Source of the DNA: Herpetosiphon aurantiacus DSM 785
GTDB lineage: Bacteria; Chloroflexota; Chloroflexia; Chloroflexales; Herpetosiphonaceae
Length of the DNA: 64,000 nucleotides
Assembly: GCA_000018565.1 (NCBI GenBank)
Contig: CP000875.1
Location: 1,441,199-1,505,198, forward strand
Direction: 5' to 3'
The notes beneath the pieces are model-generated. The model was given only the letters and a program-made list of their open reading frames with translations. It was not told where the DNA came from and made no database searches. The translations under genes were made by a program, and so were the position numbers. Positions 1 through 7,724 of this stretch are shown here, one piece after another. How positions within the stretch are numbered: position 1 is the stretch's first letter; the number at the start of each line of letters is the position of its first letter.

Positions 1-250
1 CTTTGAGCGCTTTGCCATAAAATTCATCAACAAAACGATTGATGCTATCCGAGCCACCCCACATATACCAATTGACCGTTTGGCCGTTGGCGGCTTGCTC
101 AATACTGGTCCAATTGCTCAGATCAAGGCTGGTGCTGCTGGGAGCACTGGTTGGCGTAGCCGTATTGCTACCACAACTGGCGATAATCAGGCTCAGAAGG
201 CCAATTAACAAACCCAAATTCCAAATCCGTTTGCGTGCTGTTGCTTGCAT
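1..250 (-). CDS. YnjB-like ABC substrate-binding lipoprotein (N-terminal part)
   Basis: Only the first 83 codons are in the window; the gene runs off the left edge. The protein begins with a lipoprotein signal peptide ending in the lipobox IIASC, followed by a Ser/Thr/Pro-rich tether. The mature part has the motif NWYMWGGSDSINRFVDE, which resembles the start of YnjB-type periplasmic binding proteins of ABC importers, a family whose substrate is not well established. It lies 20 bases after the TVP38 gene, so it is probably the third gene of a minus-strand operon. The E. coli ynj locus also combines a YnjB binding protein with a CDP-alcohol transferase (YnjF), which supports the assignment. The cut end prevents a firm family call. 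Confidence 0.72.
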   Translation of the reverse strand, partial: MQATARKRIWNLGLLIGLLSLIIASCGSNTATPTSAPSSTSLDLSNWTSIEQAANGQTVNWYMWGGSDSINRFVDEFYGKALK

Positions 251-270
251 AAGTGTGTGTTTACCCTCGG

Positions 271-981
271 CTAGGCCGCTGGTTTAGCGGCTTCACGGCG
301 CTTAAGCCAGCGCGAAATCGCGATACTGATGATAAAAATAACGATCGAGCCAGCAAAGGCCCATGGATTGAACGAAAACTCAGCTTTGGCAAAATCGCCC
401 TCGAACGATGCCCCAAACAGCACAAAGGTTAGCGTGCCAGGAAACGATCCAAGCATGGTTGCCAACAAAAATTGCTTCCAGTTGATCCGTAAAATACCCG
501 CCAGATAATTTACTAAATCGTAGGGCAAAAAGATCAAGCGCATCAACATAATTGTTTCAAAGCTGTTGCGGCGTAAACGCTCGATATAGCCATTTACGAG
601 GCCGGTTTGATTTTGGTTTTGTTCGGGCTGGCCGAAAAACCGCCCAATCGTATAGGCCACCAGCGCCGAGCCATTGGCCCCAATCACGGTGTAAATCAAA
701 CCCCAAACACTGCCAAAGACACTGCCGCCAGCAAGCGTCAAAAATGTCGCTGGGAAGAAAATCAACGGGCGCAATAGGTACACGCCAATATAAATCAATA
801 CACCCACATCGCTTTTGAGCAGCTCGATTAATTGACCAACTGCCGCCGCTGGTGAAAGCTGATTGCGCCATGAATACCAGAGATAGCCGCCCACCAGCAA
901 CACCCAAAACCCCGCAGCGAGCAATTTTTGCCAATGGCGTTGCCAAAACGATTTGGTCGATGTTGATGTGCTAGTGGTCAT
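271..981 (-). CDS. TVP38/TMEM64 (DedA-like) membrane protein
   Basis: This is a 236-residue integral membrane protein of the TVP38/TMEM64 (SNARE-associated/VTT) family. A short Thr/Ser-rich N-terminus precedes a transmembrane helix at about residues 16-36. The family core follows with the signatures RPLIFFPATFLTLAGGSVFG and LPYDLVNYLAGILRI, then two C-terminal helices and a basic tail. I chose the ATG at 979-981 because a longer frame, open to 1044, would lie deep in the upstream CDS and lacks family similarity. This start overlaps the upstream stop by 11 bases, suggesting translational coupling. VTT proteins are implicated in lipid scrambling or membrane homeostasis. The adjacent phospholipid synthase fits a lipid role, but the substrate is unknown. 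Confidence 0.85.
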   Translation of the reverse strand: MTTSTSTSTKSFWQRHWQKLLAAGFWVLLVGGYLWYSWRNQLSPAAAVGQLIELLKSDVGVLIYIGVYLLRPLIFFPATFLTLAGGSVFGSVWGLIYTVIGANGSALVAYTIGRFFGQPEQNQNQTGLVNGYIERLRRNSFETIMLMRLIFLPYDLVNYLAGILRINWKQFLLATMLGSFPGTLTFVLFGASFEGDFAKAEFSFNPWAFAGSIVIFIISIAISRWLKRREAAKPAA

Positions 982-1600
982 GGCGTGGTTCCTCGCGAAG
1001 ATAGCGTTTGGCCCAAAGCAAGCGCTGGCCAATCGTAACGACAACTAAGGCCGTCATCAGCTGAAATAAGCGGCTCAGGTGGTTGGGGAGCGCAATAAAC
1101 AAACTGAAGAACAATACTGTTTCAGTGCCTTCGATCAAGCCACTGGGCATGGCAATGCTGGTCATGGCGGCTTGGGCTTTAGCGCCTTGTTGGCGTTTTT
1201 CTAAAATTGCTGCCAAATAGGCCCACGAAATTGCATTGACATAAAAGCTGCTGATCAGGCCAACAGCGGCCAAGGCGTTGCCAAGCGTTGGTTGTCCCGC
1301 CACCAAGCCAATTGGTAGCAACGCATAAATAATCACATCAAGCAGAATATCGATGTAGCCACCTAAATCGCTTTGCTGGTTGCTCAGCCGCGCCACTGTG
1401 CCATCAAGCCCATCGAGTAGCCGATTGAGTAGCCAACAGCCAAAGCTGACCCAATACGCTTGTTGCCAAGCGCAGATTGCTGCTGCTAAGCCGCAACCAA
1501 AGGCTGCCAAAGTGATAGTAGTTGGGTGTACACGCTGGAGCCGTTGGGCGATTGGGGCTAATAATTGCTCTTTGGGTTGGCGTAAAAACTGATCGACCAT
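971..1600 (-). CDS. CDP-alcohol phosphatidyltransferase family protein
   Basis: This 209-residue membrane enzyme has the complete CDP-alcohol phosphatidyltransferase signature D-x2-DG-x2-AR-x8-G-x3-D-x3-D, read here as DGLDGTVAR followed after eight residues by GGYIDILLD. The acidic residues bind Mg2+ and the CDP-alcohol. Family members transfer a phosphatidyl group from CDP-diacylglycerol to an alcohol such as glycerol phosphate, serine or inositol. The exact acceptor cannot be read from sequence. About six hydrophobic helices are visible. The order matches E. coli ynjF in a locus that also has a YnjB protein. It is the first gene of the minus-strand operon; its stop overlaps the TVP38 start. 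Confidence 0.87.
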   Translation of the reverse strand: MVDQFLRQPKEQLLAPIAQRLQRVHPTTITLAAFGCGLAAAICAWQQAYWVSFGCWLLNRLLDGLDGTVARLSNQQSDLGGYIDILLDVIIYALLPIGLVAGQPTLGNALAAVGLISSFYVNAISWAYLAAILEKRQQGAKAQAAMTSIAMPSGLIEGTETVLFFSLFIALPNHLSRLFQLMTALVVVTIGQRLLWAKRYLREEPRHDH

Positions 1601-1747
1601 CGCCTATAGCTCCTTGTAACGATCGAAGCTATCGTAGCTTAAAGATTGAGGCTAAATTCTTAACAGTTGATGATCTATCGATTGCATGCCCTTACCCACG
1701 GCGAATGGATGACGAGTGATGGCTTGGTCACTTGCATAGTTTGCGTT

Positions 1748-1857
1748 CCCTCACCCCCGACCCCTCTCCCACTGCGGTGAGCGAGGGGAGTTCTAATGGT
1801 CATGACTGGTGGGTTCCCCCTCGCTCGCTCGGCGGGAGAGGGGGCTAGGGGTGAGGG
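1748..1857. repeat. Dispersed GC-rich inverted repeat, family A, copy 1
   Basis: This intergenic element of about 110 bases starts CCCTCACCCCCGACCCCTCT and ends GGGGGCTAGGGGTGAGGG. The two arms are nearly complementary, so it can form a long hairpin. A related fragment (GAGAGGGGTTGGGGGTGAGG) lies at about 1913-1932. Much of the 343-base gap between the phosphatidyltransferase gene and rfbB is made of it; I saw nothing else there. The same element recurs at 9104, 18744, 20424, 34561, 48905 and 57940. Confidence 0.9.
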
Positions 1858-1943
1858 TATGCTAATCAACGTTGAATTCCATCTAGCCATTGTTAATAAC
1901 CGACCCTTCAAAGAGAGGGGTTGGGGGTGAGGACATGCCCTAA

Positions 1944-3038
1944 TTAGGATTGATGCTCAGCTTGCCAGTTTTCGCGCACAGCAACGACTTGCTCTTGGTT
2001 GGCGCGGACATCGCTGGTACGATCGTTCAAGCTTGCCAGCCATGCTTGACCTTCGGGCGATGTGTACCATTGCACGGTTTCTAAAAAGCCTTGTTGGAAC
2101 GAATAACGTGGCTGCCAGCCCAACTCACGCTTGATTTTGCTCAAATCCATGGCATAACGGCGGTCGTGGCCTGGGCGATCAGCCACAAATTCGACGCTAT
2201 TTTCAATTGTCAACGTGCGATCTAAATATTCGCTCATAATATCGAGCATGGTTTCGACCAAGTGATAGTTGGAAAGCTCGGCCTCGCCGCCAATCCCATA
2301 GGTTTCACCAATCCGACCTTTTTGAATCACCAAAGCAATCGCTTCACAGTGATCTTGCACATGCAACCAATCGCGGATGTTACGGCCTGGAATGCCCTCG
2401 GCATCAGTATAGAGCTTCACTTTTTGGCCGGCCAGTAACAAGGCAATTGAACGGGGAATCAGCTTTTCAGGAGTTTGGAATGGGCCATAATTGTTGGTGC
2501 AGTTGGTGATGGTGATTGGGTATTTGTGGGTGTGGGCAAAGGCTCGCACCACATGATCCGAGGCTGCTTTGCTGACCGCATAAGGGCTGCTGGGATTATA
2601 GGGATAGGTTTCGTGGAATTTTTGCGGATCATCAAAGTCTAAATCGCCAAACACTTCATCGGTCGAAACATGGTGAAAATGCCCAACTCCAGCCTCGCGG
2701 GAAGCTCGTAGTAAGCTGGCAGTACCTTCGATATTCGAGCGATAAAATTGACGCTCCATTTCAAACTCACCCAACGAGCGATCAACGTGGGTTTCGGCGG
2801 CAAAGTGTACTACCAAATTGACCCCCGCCAATACCTTGAGCATGGTTGGGTAATCGCAAATATCAGCCTGCACAAATTGGCAATTGGCGCGTTCGTGGTA
2901 GCCTGCCAAATTACTCAGATGGCCAGCATAGGTCAAGGCATCAATCACCACAACCTCATCAGCAGGATTTGTATCCATCCAATATCGCACAAAGTTGGAG
3001 CCAATAAAGCCTGCCCCGCCGGTAACTGCAATGCGCAT
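1944..3038 (-). CDS. rfbB: dTDP-glucose 4,6-dehydratase
   Basis: This 364-residue protein of the extended short-chain dehydrogenase family converts dTDP-glucose to dTDP-4-keto-6-deoxyglucose, the second step of dTDP-L-rhamnose synthesis. The NAD-binding glycine motif TGGAGFIGS is at residues 6-14. The catalytic region STDEVFGD and the SPYAVSKAASDH motif (Tyr and Lys of YxxxK) are present, as is the RPGHDRRYAMD motif near the C-terminus that is typical of RfbB. The C-terminus is slightly longer than usual. The other dTDP-rhamnose genes are not in the window, so it stands alone between a repeat and the MocR gene. The product feeds cell-surface polysaccharide synthesis. Confidence 0.95.
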   Translation of the reverse strand: MRIAVTGGAGFIGSNFVRYWMDTNPADEVVVIDALTYAGHLSNLAGYHERANCQFVQADICDYPTMLKVLAGVNLVVHFAAETHVDRSLGEFEMERQFYRSNIEGTASLLRASREAGVGHFHHVSTDEVFGDLDFDDPQKFHETYPYNPSSPYAVSKAASDHVVRAFAHTHKYPITITNCTNNYGPFQTPEKLIPRSIALLLAGQKVKLYTDAEGIPGRNIRDWLHVQDHCEAIALVIQKGRIGETYGIGGEAELSNYHLVETMLDIMSEYLDRTLTIENSVEFVADRPGHDRRYAMDLSKIKRELGWQPRYSFQQGFLETVQWYTSPEGQAWLASLNDRTSDVRANQEQVVAVRENWQAEHQS

Positions 3039-3187
3039 AAAAACCTTGGAACCTTTCTATCATTGGAATGCCTGAATTGTCGTCAATAGTCGCTGCATTG
3101 TGGATGATAGCGGGGTAGTTGTCAACTAATGAGTGCGCAGTTGCTAGGGGTCTCGAATCAGCCTATATTGGATTAGGAATCGGGCTA

Positions 3188-4624
3188 TTAAAAGCAACTG
3201 CCGAGCAACCGCACGGCGTGGGTCAATACGTCCTCAGGGTAACGGGCAAAACACAGTCGAATAGCATTATGCGTTTGATTGGCCTGATTAAGGTAAAAAG
3301 CTTGGCCCGGAAAAATCACTATGCCACGCTGTAAGGCGCGTTGAAACAAGCGCATGATCGACTGATCGGCTGGCAAATGCAGCCAGCTATAAAACCCACC
3401 ATCGGCGATTGTCGCATGAACTTCGGTTGGTAAATAGCATTGAATTGCCTCAAGCAGGGCATCGCGGCGTTGTTGGTAGATGCTGGTAACCCATGCCAAT
3501 TGTTCGTGATATTCGCCAGCATGCAGATATTCGGCCAGAATTTGTTGGCTAAACGATTCGTTGCTACCGCTGGTAATGGTTTTCAAGCTGACAAGTTGTT
3601 GCTGAAGCAGACCATTAGCGACAATAAAGCCAATGCGTAGGCCAGGCATCAACGATTTAGAATATGAGCCAATGTAAATCACATTCGGATCAAAGGCCCG
3701 CAGGGCTGGCTGACTTGGGCCAGTTAGACCTAAATCGCTATAGGTGGCATCTTCAATGATTGGAATGGCCTGCTGATTGGCCCAATTTAACAATTGATAG
3801 CGTTGGTCGCTGGCCCAGCGCATGCCTGTTGGATTATGATAATCGGGCACAACTAAAATAAAGCGTGGATGGCTTGAGCCCGTGCGTAAAGCCGCATTTA
3901 AACTTGCCCAATCTGGCCCATTATGGGTAACTGCAAAGCCATTGAGCCGAATGCCCGCTTGTTGCAAATTAAGCAACGTTGTATGAAACGAGGGTTCTTC
4001 GATCAAACCGCTATCGCCTGTTACTGCCAGCGCTTGAGTTACCAAATTAATCGCTTCGTTCGCGCCGTTGGTGATAATCAATTGTTCAGCACTAGTTTGA
4101 ATGCCATGGCGGGCGAGATCATTGGCAATCGCTTGACGTAATGGATAAAAGCCTTGGGGATGAGTGTAATTCCAAGCAGTTTGCGGGTTGCGGCGGGCGA
4201 TCCGCTGTTGCAATTGGCCGAAGCGTTGGCTCGGAAACATATCTGGAGCGGGCACACCCAAGGCCAGCGAAATCATCCCCTCGGCATGATTTAAACGCCA
4301 CAACTCAGCAATTAGCTGATCGTTGGCCAGCACAGGTGTGGTTAATGCTTGTGGTTTGGGTGCTTGGAGTGCTTGATCAAACAGACCTGAGCAAATATAA
4401 CTGCCGCTGCCGTGCAGCGTTTGAATGATGCCGCGTGCTCGGAGTTCATCGAATGCAGTAACCACTGTTGAACGATGCAGATTTAGTTGCTCGGCCAATT
4501 GACGCGATGATGGCAGGCGTTGATCGGCTTGCAACTGACCAGCCCGCGCCAACGCCGTAATATGGTCGGCAATTTGCAAATACAACGGGCGAGTTAAGTT
4601 GGGGTTGAGCGGAATTGCCAGCAT
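3188..4624 (-). CDS. MocR/GntR-type PLP-dependent transcriptional regulator
   Basis: This 478-residue protein is a MocR (PdxR-like) regulator. An N-terminal GntR winged helix covers about residues 10-75 (ADQRLPSSRQLAEQLNLHRSTV and following). A fold-type I aminotransferase domain covers about 105-478. The aminotransferase part keeps the PLP motifs YHNPTG and the Schiff-base lysine region IGSYSKSLMPGLRIGF. Such proteins sense PLP or an amino-compound adduct and control PLP, GABA, taurine or polyamine genes. The PLP decarboxylase gene just upstream on the same strand is a plausible target or functional partner. A ribosome-binding AAGGAT precedes the ATG, close to the end of a family B repeat. 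Confidence 0.9.
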   Translation of the reverse strand: MLAIPLNPNLTRPLYLQIADHITALARAGQLQADQRLPSSRQLAEQLNLHRSTVVTAFDELRARGIIQTLHGSGSYICSGLFDQALQAPKPQALTTPVLANDQLIAELWRLNHAEGMISLALGVPAPDMFPSQRFGQLQQRIARRNPQTAWNYTHPQGFYPLRQAIANDLARHGIQTSAEQLIITNGANEAINLVTQALAVTGDSGLIEEPSFHTTLLNLQQAGIRLNGFAVTHNGPDWASLNAALRTGSSHPRFILVVPDYHNPTGMRWASDQRYQLLNWANQQAIPIIEDATYSDLGLTGPSQPALRAFDPNVIYIGSYSKSLMPGLRIGFIVANGLLQQQLVSLKTITSGSNESFSQQILAEYLHAGEYHEQLAWVTSIYQQRRDALLEAIQCYLPTEVHATIADGGFYSWLHLPADQSIMRLFQRALQRGIVIFPGQAFYLNQANQTHNAIRLCFARYPEDVLTHAVRLLGSCF

Positions 4625-4639
4625 TCAAAATCCTTTTTT

Positions 4640-4800
4640 GATCCACGAAGTTCACGAAGTTCACGAAGGACGGAACCACGAAGGACGCGAAGAACGCGAA
4701 GGTTGTTTTGGCCACAGATTGGCACAGATTTGGAGGATTATATTCCTGTGATCAATGGCCAACAGCCTGATCCCCAACCCCCGCCAACCGATCCCCAACT
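4640..4800. repeat. Dispersed repeat, family B, copy 1
   Basis: This element starts GATCCACGAAGTTCACGAAG, contains several CACGAAGGA-type units, then the core CCACAGATTGGCACAGATTTG, and ends with CCCCAACCCCCGCCAACCGA. An almost identical element lies inverted at 11140-11283 in front of the alpha-xylosidase gene. The GATCCACGAAG end is about 16 bases upstream of the MocR start codon. It fills most of the 198-base gap between the MocR and decarboxylase genes. Confidence 0.88.
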
Positions 4801-4842
4801 TCTATGCTCTATGTTCTATGCTCTATGCTCTATGTTCTATGG
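4801..4842. repeat. Six tandem TCTATGN heptamers
   Basis: Six perfect-phase 7-base units (TCTATGC, TCTATGT, TCTATGC, TCTATGC, TCTATGT, TCTATGG) lie head to tail. Read on the minus strand, the array encodes the last residues and the TAG stop of the decarboxylase gene (stop at 4823-4825). Array length changes would alter the C-terminus of that protein. Confidence 0.9.
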
Positions 4843-6223
4843 CGACTCGCTCCATTGCCTGCCAAGCCAGCCCAACATCGGCGGTGGTGGTGCGCCAATT
4901 TGAGAAGGCCGCGCGAATCGCTGGTTGTCCAGCATAGACAGTCGCGGTCATAAAAACTGCTCCGCTAGCCCGTACTGCATCAAGATAAGCCTGAATTGTA
5001 GTGCTATCAGGATTGCCCGCCAAAGTGAAACAAACGACGTTCATGCGCACAGGCGCGACCAAGCGAAACAACGGTGAATCGCTGATATGGCTAGCCAGCA
5101 GTTGGGCTAAATCGCAATCGCGCTCAACCATTTCTTGATAGCCAGCCGAGCCATAGGCCATAAGCGTGAACCATGCTGGCAGTGCTCGCCAACGGCGTGA
5201 ATTTTCGGGCGTGCGATGAAAAAAGCCTGGATTCTCGCCAATTGGGCTGAGGTAGGCCGCGCTATTATGAAACACCTCAACTTGCAAGGCACTATGGCGG
5301 GTGAATTGCATAGCTGAATCATACGGCACATTGAGCCATTTGTGGGCATCAATCGTCAGCGAATCGGCTTGTTCAAGCCCATGCACTAAATGAGCAAAGC
5401 GCGGCGAACAGGCGGCAAAACCACCAAAAGCCGCATCAACATGCAACCAGAAATTGAATTCCTGCTTGAGCGCGGCAATTGCCATAAGATCGTCAAAATC
5501 GACACTATTGACCGTGCCTGCATTGGCAACAACGATCGCAGGTTGGTTCGCTGACAAGGCTTGAAGTGCTTGACGTAATGCTGCGATGTCAACCGCCTCG
5601 CGTTCGGGCTGTAAGGCGATTGTTTGCAGCTGTTGACGACCCATGCCCAACATTGACATGGCCTTGTAAATGCTTGAGTGCGGTGCTCCGCTCAAAACTG
5701 GAATTGGCGCAAGCCCATATAAACCCATGCGGGCAACATCATGGTTGAGTTGTTGAGCCGCCCATTGCCGCCCAATCGCCAAGCCGACAAAATTGGCCAT
5801 CGTTGCCCCAGAAACGAATGCGCCGCTAAAGCTTGTGGGCAAGCCAAAGAGTTCGCGCAACATGCTGATGGCTTCGTTTTCAACCCGAATCGCGGCGGTT
5901 TCGGTTGTGCCACTTGGATTCTGATCGAAGGTGCTGACCAGCCAATCGCCTGCCAGTGCTGCCGGAGTTGCGCCGCCAGTGACGAAGCCCCAATAGCGCG
6001 GACCAGTGCTACCAGTTAATGTATCGCTGTAGCGGGCCAAAAAATGCTCAAGCGTTTGTTCGGCTCCTAATCCAGCGCTTGGTAATTGGCTTGGTTGGTG
6101 GCTTTGCGGCGCAACTCCAACCGGACGCTGTGGCAAATCGTGGAGAAATTGTTTGGCTGTGGCAAGGGTCTGCGCTAAAATGTGGTCGATTTGAGCGGCA
6201 TCGTGGGCTAAAACTGGATGCAT
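4823..6223 (-). CDS. PLP-dependent group II amino acid decarboxylase family protein
   Basis: This 466-residue protein belongs to the pyridoxal-dependent decarboxylase II family (glutamate, aromatic amino acid and diaminobutyrate decarboxylases). Visible family features are GPRYWGFVTGGATPAALAGD, the substrate-side FVSGATMANFVGLAIGRQ, the PLP-binding histidine/aspartate region LHVDAAFGGFAACSP and the Schiff-base lysine in TIDAHKWLNVPYD. The substrate cannot be inferred reliably. The last few residues (IEHRA) and the stop codon come from a heptamer tandem array, so the natural C-terminus may have been changed. It lies upstream of the MocR regulator on the same strand, separated by a family B repeat. 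Confidence 0.87.
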   Translation of the reverse strand: MHPVLAHDAAQIDHILAQTLATAKQFLHDLPQRPVGVAPQSHQPSQLPSAGLGAEQTLEHFLARYSDTLTGSTGPRYWGFVTGGATPAALAGDWLVSTFDQNPSGTTETAAIRVENEAISMLRELFGLPTSFSGAFVSGATMANFVGLAIGRQWAAQQLNHDVARMGLYGLAPIPVLSGAPHSSIYKAMSMLGMGRQQLQTIALQPEREAVDIAALRQALQALSANQPAIVVANAGTVNSVDFDDLMAIAALKQEFNFWLHVDAAFGGFAACSPRFAHLVHGLEQADSLTIDAHKWLNVPYDSAMQFTRHSALQVEVFHNSAAYLSPIGENPGFFHRTPENSRRWRALPAWFTLMAYGSAGYQEMVERDCDLAQLLASHISDSPLFRLVAPVRMNVVCFTLAGNPDSTTIQAYLDAVRASGAVFMTATVYAGQPAIRAAFSNWRTTTADVGLAWQAMERVAIEHRA

Positions 6224-6317
6224 TGGGCTACCTCAATTAATTCAGAACTAGCTTGAGCATAGCAAACTCAAGTGGCTTGGTTAAGCACCACTTTTGAGCA
6301 TTTAACCCGACCAATTA

Positions 6318-6512
6318 TGATCCACAAAGAGCACGAAGGACACGAAGAACGGAACCGCGAAGCGCACGAAGAACGCGAAGGATGATGAATTCTCAGTGTT
6401 ATTAGCCTTCAGCCTTCATCCCTCAGCCTTCATCCTTCATCCTTATCAACGCTCTGTGCCTCTGGGTTAAAATCAGATCCCCAGTCCCCAACAACCGATC
6501 CCCGATCCCCAT
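6318..6512. repeat. Dispersed repeat, family B, copy 2, with low-complexity tail
   Basis: The element starts GATCCACAAAGAGCACGAAG and contains repeated CACGAAG and CGCGAAG units. It continues through an imperfect CCTTCATCC/CCTCAGCC tract and ends in GATCCCCAGTCCCCAACA-like sequence. It lies in the 411-base gap between the decarboxylase and the LacI gene. Its GATCC end points at the decarboxylase start (6223), the same arrangement as copies 1 and 3 have with their downstream genes. Confidence 0.82.
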
Positions 6513-6520
6513 TTCGTTGC

Positions 6521-6549
6521 TTGACAATCACGCTGAGGTTTTGTATAGT
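6521..6549 (+). promoter_or_regulatory. Sigma-70 promoter of the xyloside locus
   Basis: A perfect -35 TTGACA (6521-6526) is followed after 17 bases by TATAGT (6544-6549). It lies about 85 bases before the LacI-type regulator start and is the only strong promoter seen ahead of the plus-strand sugar genes. Confidence 0.85.
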
Positions 6550-6554
6550 ATTCA

Positions 6555-6594
6555 TCGAAGCGTTTCGACTATGCGTTTCGACTACACGCTTCGA
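6555..6594. promoter_or_regulatory. Candidate LacI-family operator cluster
   Basis: Directly after the -10 box is TCGAAGCGTTTCGA (6555-6568), a near-perfect palindrome with the central CG expected for LacI-family sites. A second half-site CGTTTCGA is at 6574-6581 and a third, CGCTTCGA, at 6587-6594. The position just downstream of the promoter fits repression by the LacI-type protein encoded next. Confidence 0.78.
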
Positions 6595-6634
6595 TAAACT
6601 AAGCTAACCGCCACAAGCGAGAACGGGGGGCATT

Positions 6635-7657
6635 GTGCCAACGATGGTCGATGTCGCGAAACGAGCCGGAGTTGCGCTCAGCACCGTCTCATATGCACTC
6701 AATGGAACGAGGCCGATCTCTGAAGAAACCCGCCAGCGGATTTATGCCGCGATGGAGGAGCTGGGTTACAAACCGCATGCCTTAGCTCGCGGTTTGGCCA
6801 GTAAGCGCAGCAAAATTATTGCCCTGCTTTTCCCCACGCCTGAACGTGGCTTAGGCTTAACTGAGCTTGAGTTTGTCACCAGTGCGGCGGAAGCGGCCCG
6901 CAATAAAGGCTACCACCTGGTTTTATGGTCGTTGCCCACCGATTCCAGCGAGCTACGCCAACTCTTGCAACAAGGCCTTGTCGATGGCGTGTTGGTGATG
7001 GAAGTCCACCTCAATGATCCACGGATTGAATTACTGCGCGAGCTTGAATTTCCCTTCAGCATGATTGGGCGTTGTGCCGAAAGCACTGGCATGAGCTATG
7101 TTGATATCGATTTTGATCGCACGACCCAACTCGCAGTCAATTGCCTCGCTGAGCTTGGCCACCGCCAAATTGGCTTTATCAATCATTCACACGAAGCGTT
7201 TGAGGCTGGCTACGGACCGACCGTGCGGGTGGCGCAACGCTTCAATGAGGCGATTGCTGCCGCTCAATTACACGGTGTGAGCAGCTTTTGCCACGATTCA
7301 GTTGCCGCAGGCTACGAAACCTTTAACCAACTTTTAACCGATCATCCAGCTTTAAGTGGCTTGATTGTGATGAATGAACGGGCAATTCCAGGCATTATTC
7401 AAGCTGTCAGCGAACGTGGCTGGTCAATTCCCGACGATATTTCGCTGATTTCGCTGGTTTCTTCGGCGCGGGTTGCCGAAATGACCTTGCCAACCCTGAC
7501 GACTCTAGAACCACCAATCGCCGAGCTTGGGGCGTTGGGGGTCGATTTACTCATCCAACAACTCGAAGCCCAAGATCGCGAGTTGCCCCAAGCACTCTTG
7601 CCATGTCAACTAGTTGTGCGCGGCAGTACCGGTCAAGCACGGCGCACAGAACGATAG
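6635..7657 (+). CDS. LacI-family transcriptional regulator of the xyloside locus
   Basis: This 340-residue LacI/GalR repressor has an N-terminal helix-turn-helix and hinge (MVDVAKRAGVALSTVSYALN to LASKRS, residues 4-60). A periplasmic-binding-protein-like effector domain follows (about 62-335). The frame opens with GTG at 6635, four bases after a run of six G that can serve as ribosome binding site; the ATG at 6644 (residue 4) is the alternative. It is the first gene after a strong promoter with operator-like palindromes, so autoregulation is likely. It probably also controls the downstream transporter, alpha-xylosidase and xylose isomerase genes, with a xylose-containing sugar as a likely inducer. 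Confidence 0.9.
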   Translation: MPTMVDVAKRAGVALSTVSYALNGTRPISEETRQRIYAAMEELGYKPHALARGLASKRSKIIALLFPTPERGLGLTELEFVTSAAEAARNKGYHLVLWSLPTDSSELRQLLQQGLVDGVLVMEVHLNDPRIELLRELEFPFSMIGRCAESTGMSYVDIDFDRTTQLAVNCLAELGHRQIGFINHSHEAFEAGYGPTVRVAQRFNEAIAAAQLHGVSSFCHDSVAAGYETFNQLLTDHPALSGLIVMNERAIPGIIQAVSERGWSIPDDISLISLVSSARVAEMTLPTLTTLEPPIAELGALGVDLLIQQLEAQDRELPQALLPCQLVVRGSTGQARRTER

Positions 7658-7724
7658 TTCACCACCGCTCACTCGTCGGCTGAAATTAACAATGACTATG
7701 GTAACGCTCCCAAGGAGGACACAG

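Noticed and set aside
1675-1911. Minus-strand 78-codon frame between the phosphatidyltransferase gene and rfbB
   Set aside because: Almost all of it is family A repeat; composition is not protein-like.
4703-4937. Two short plus-strand open frames opposite the decarboxylase end
   Set aside because: They are made by family B repeat and heptamer array sequence and have no start signals.
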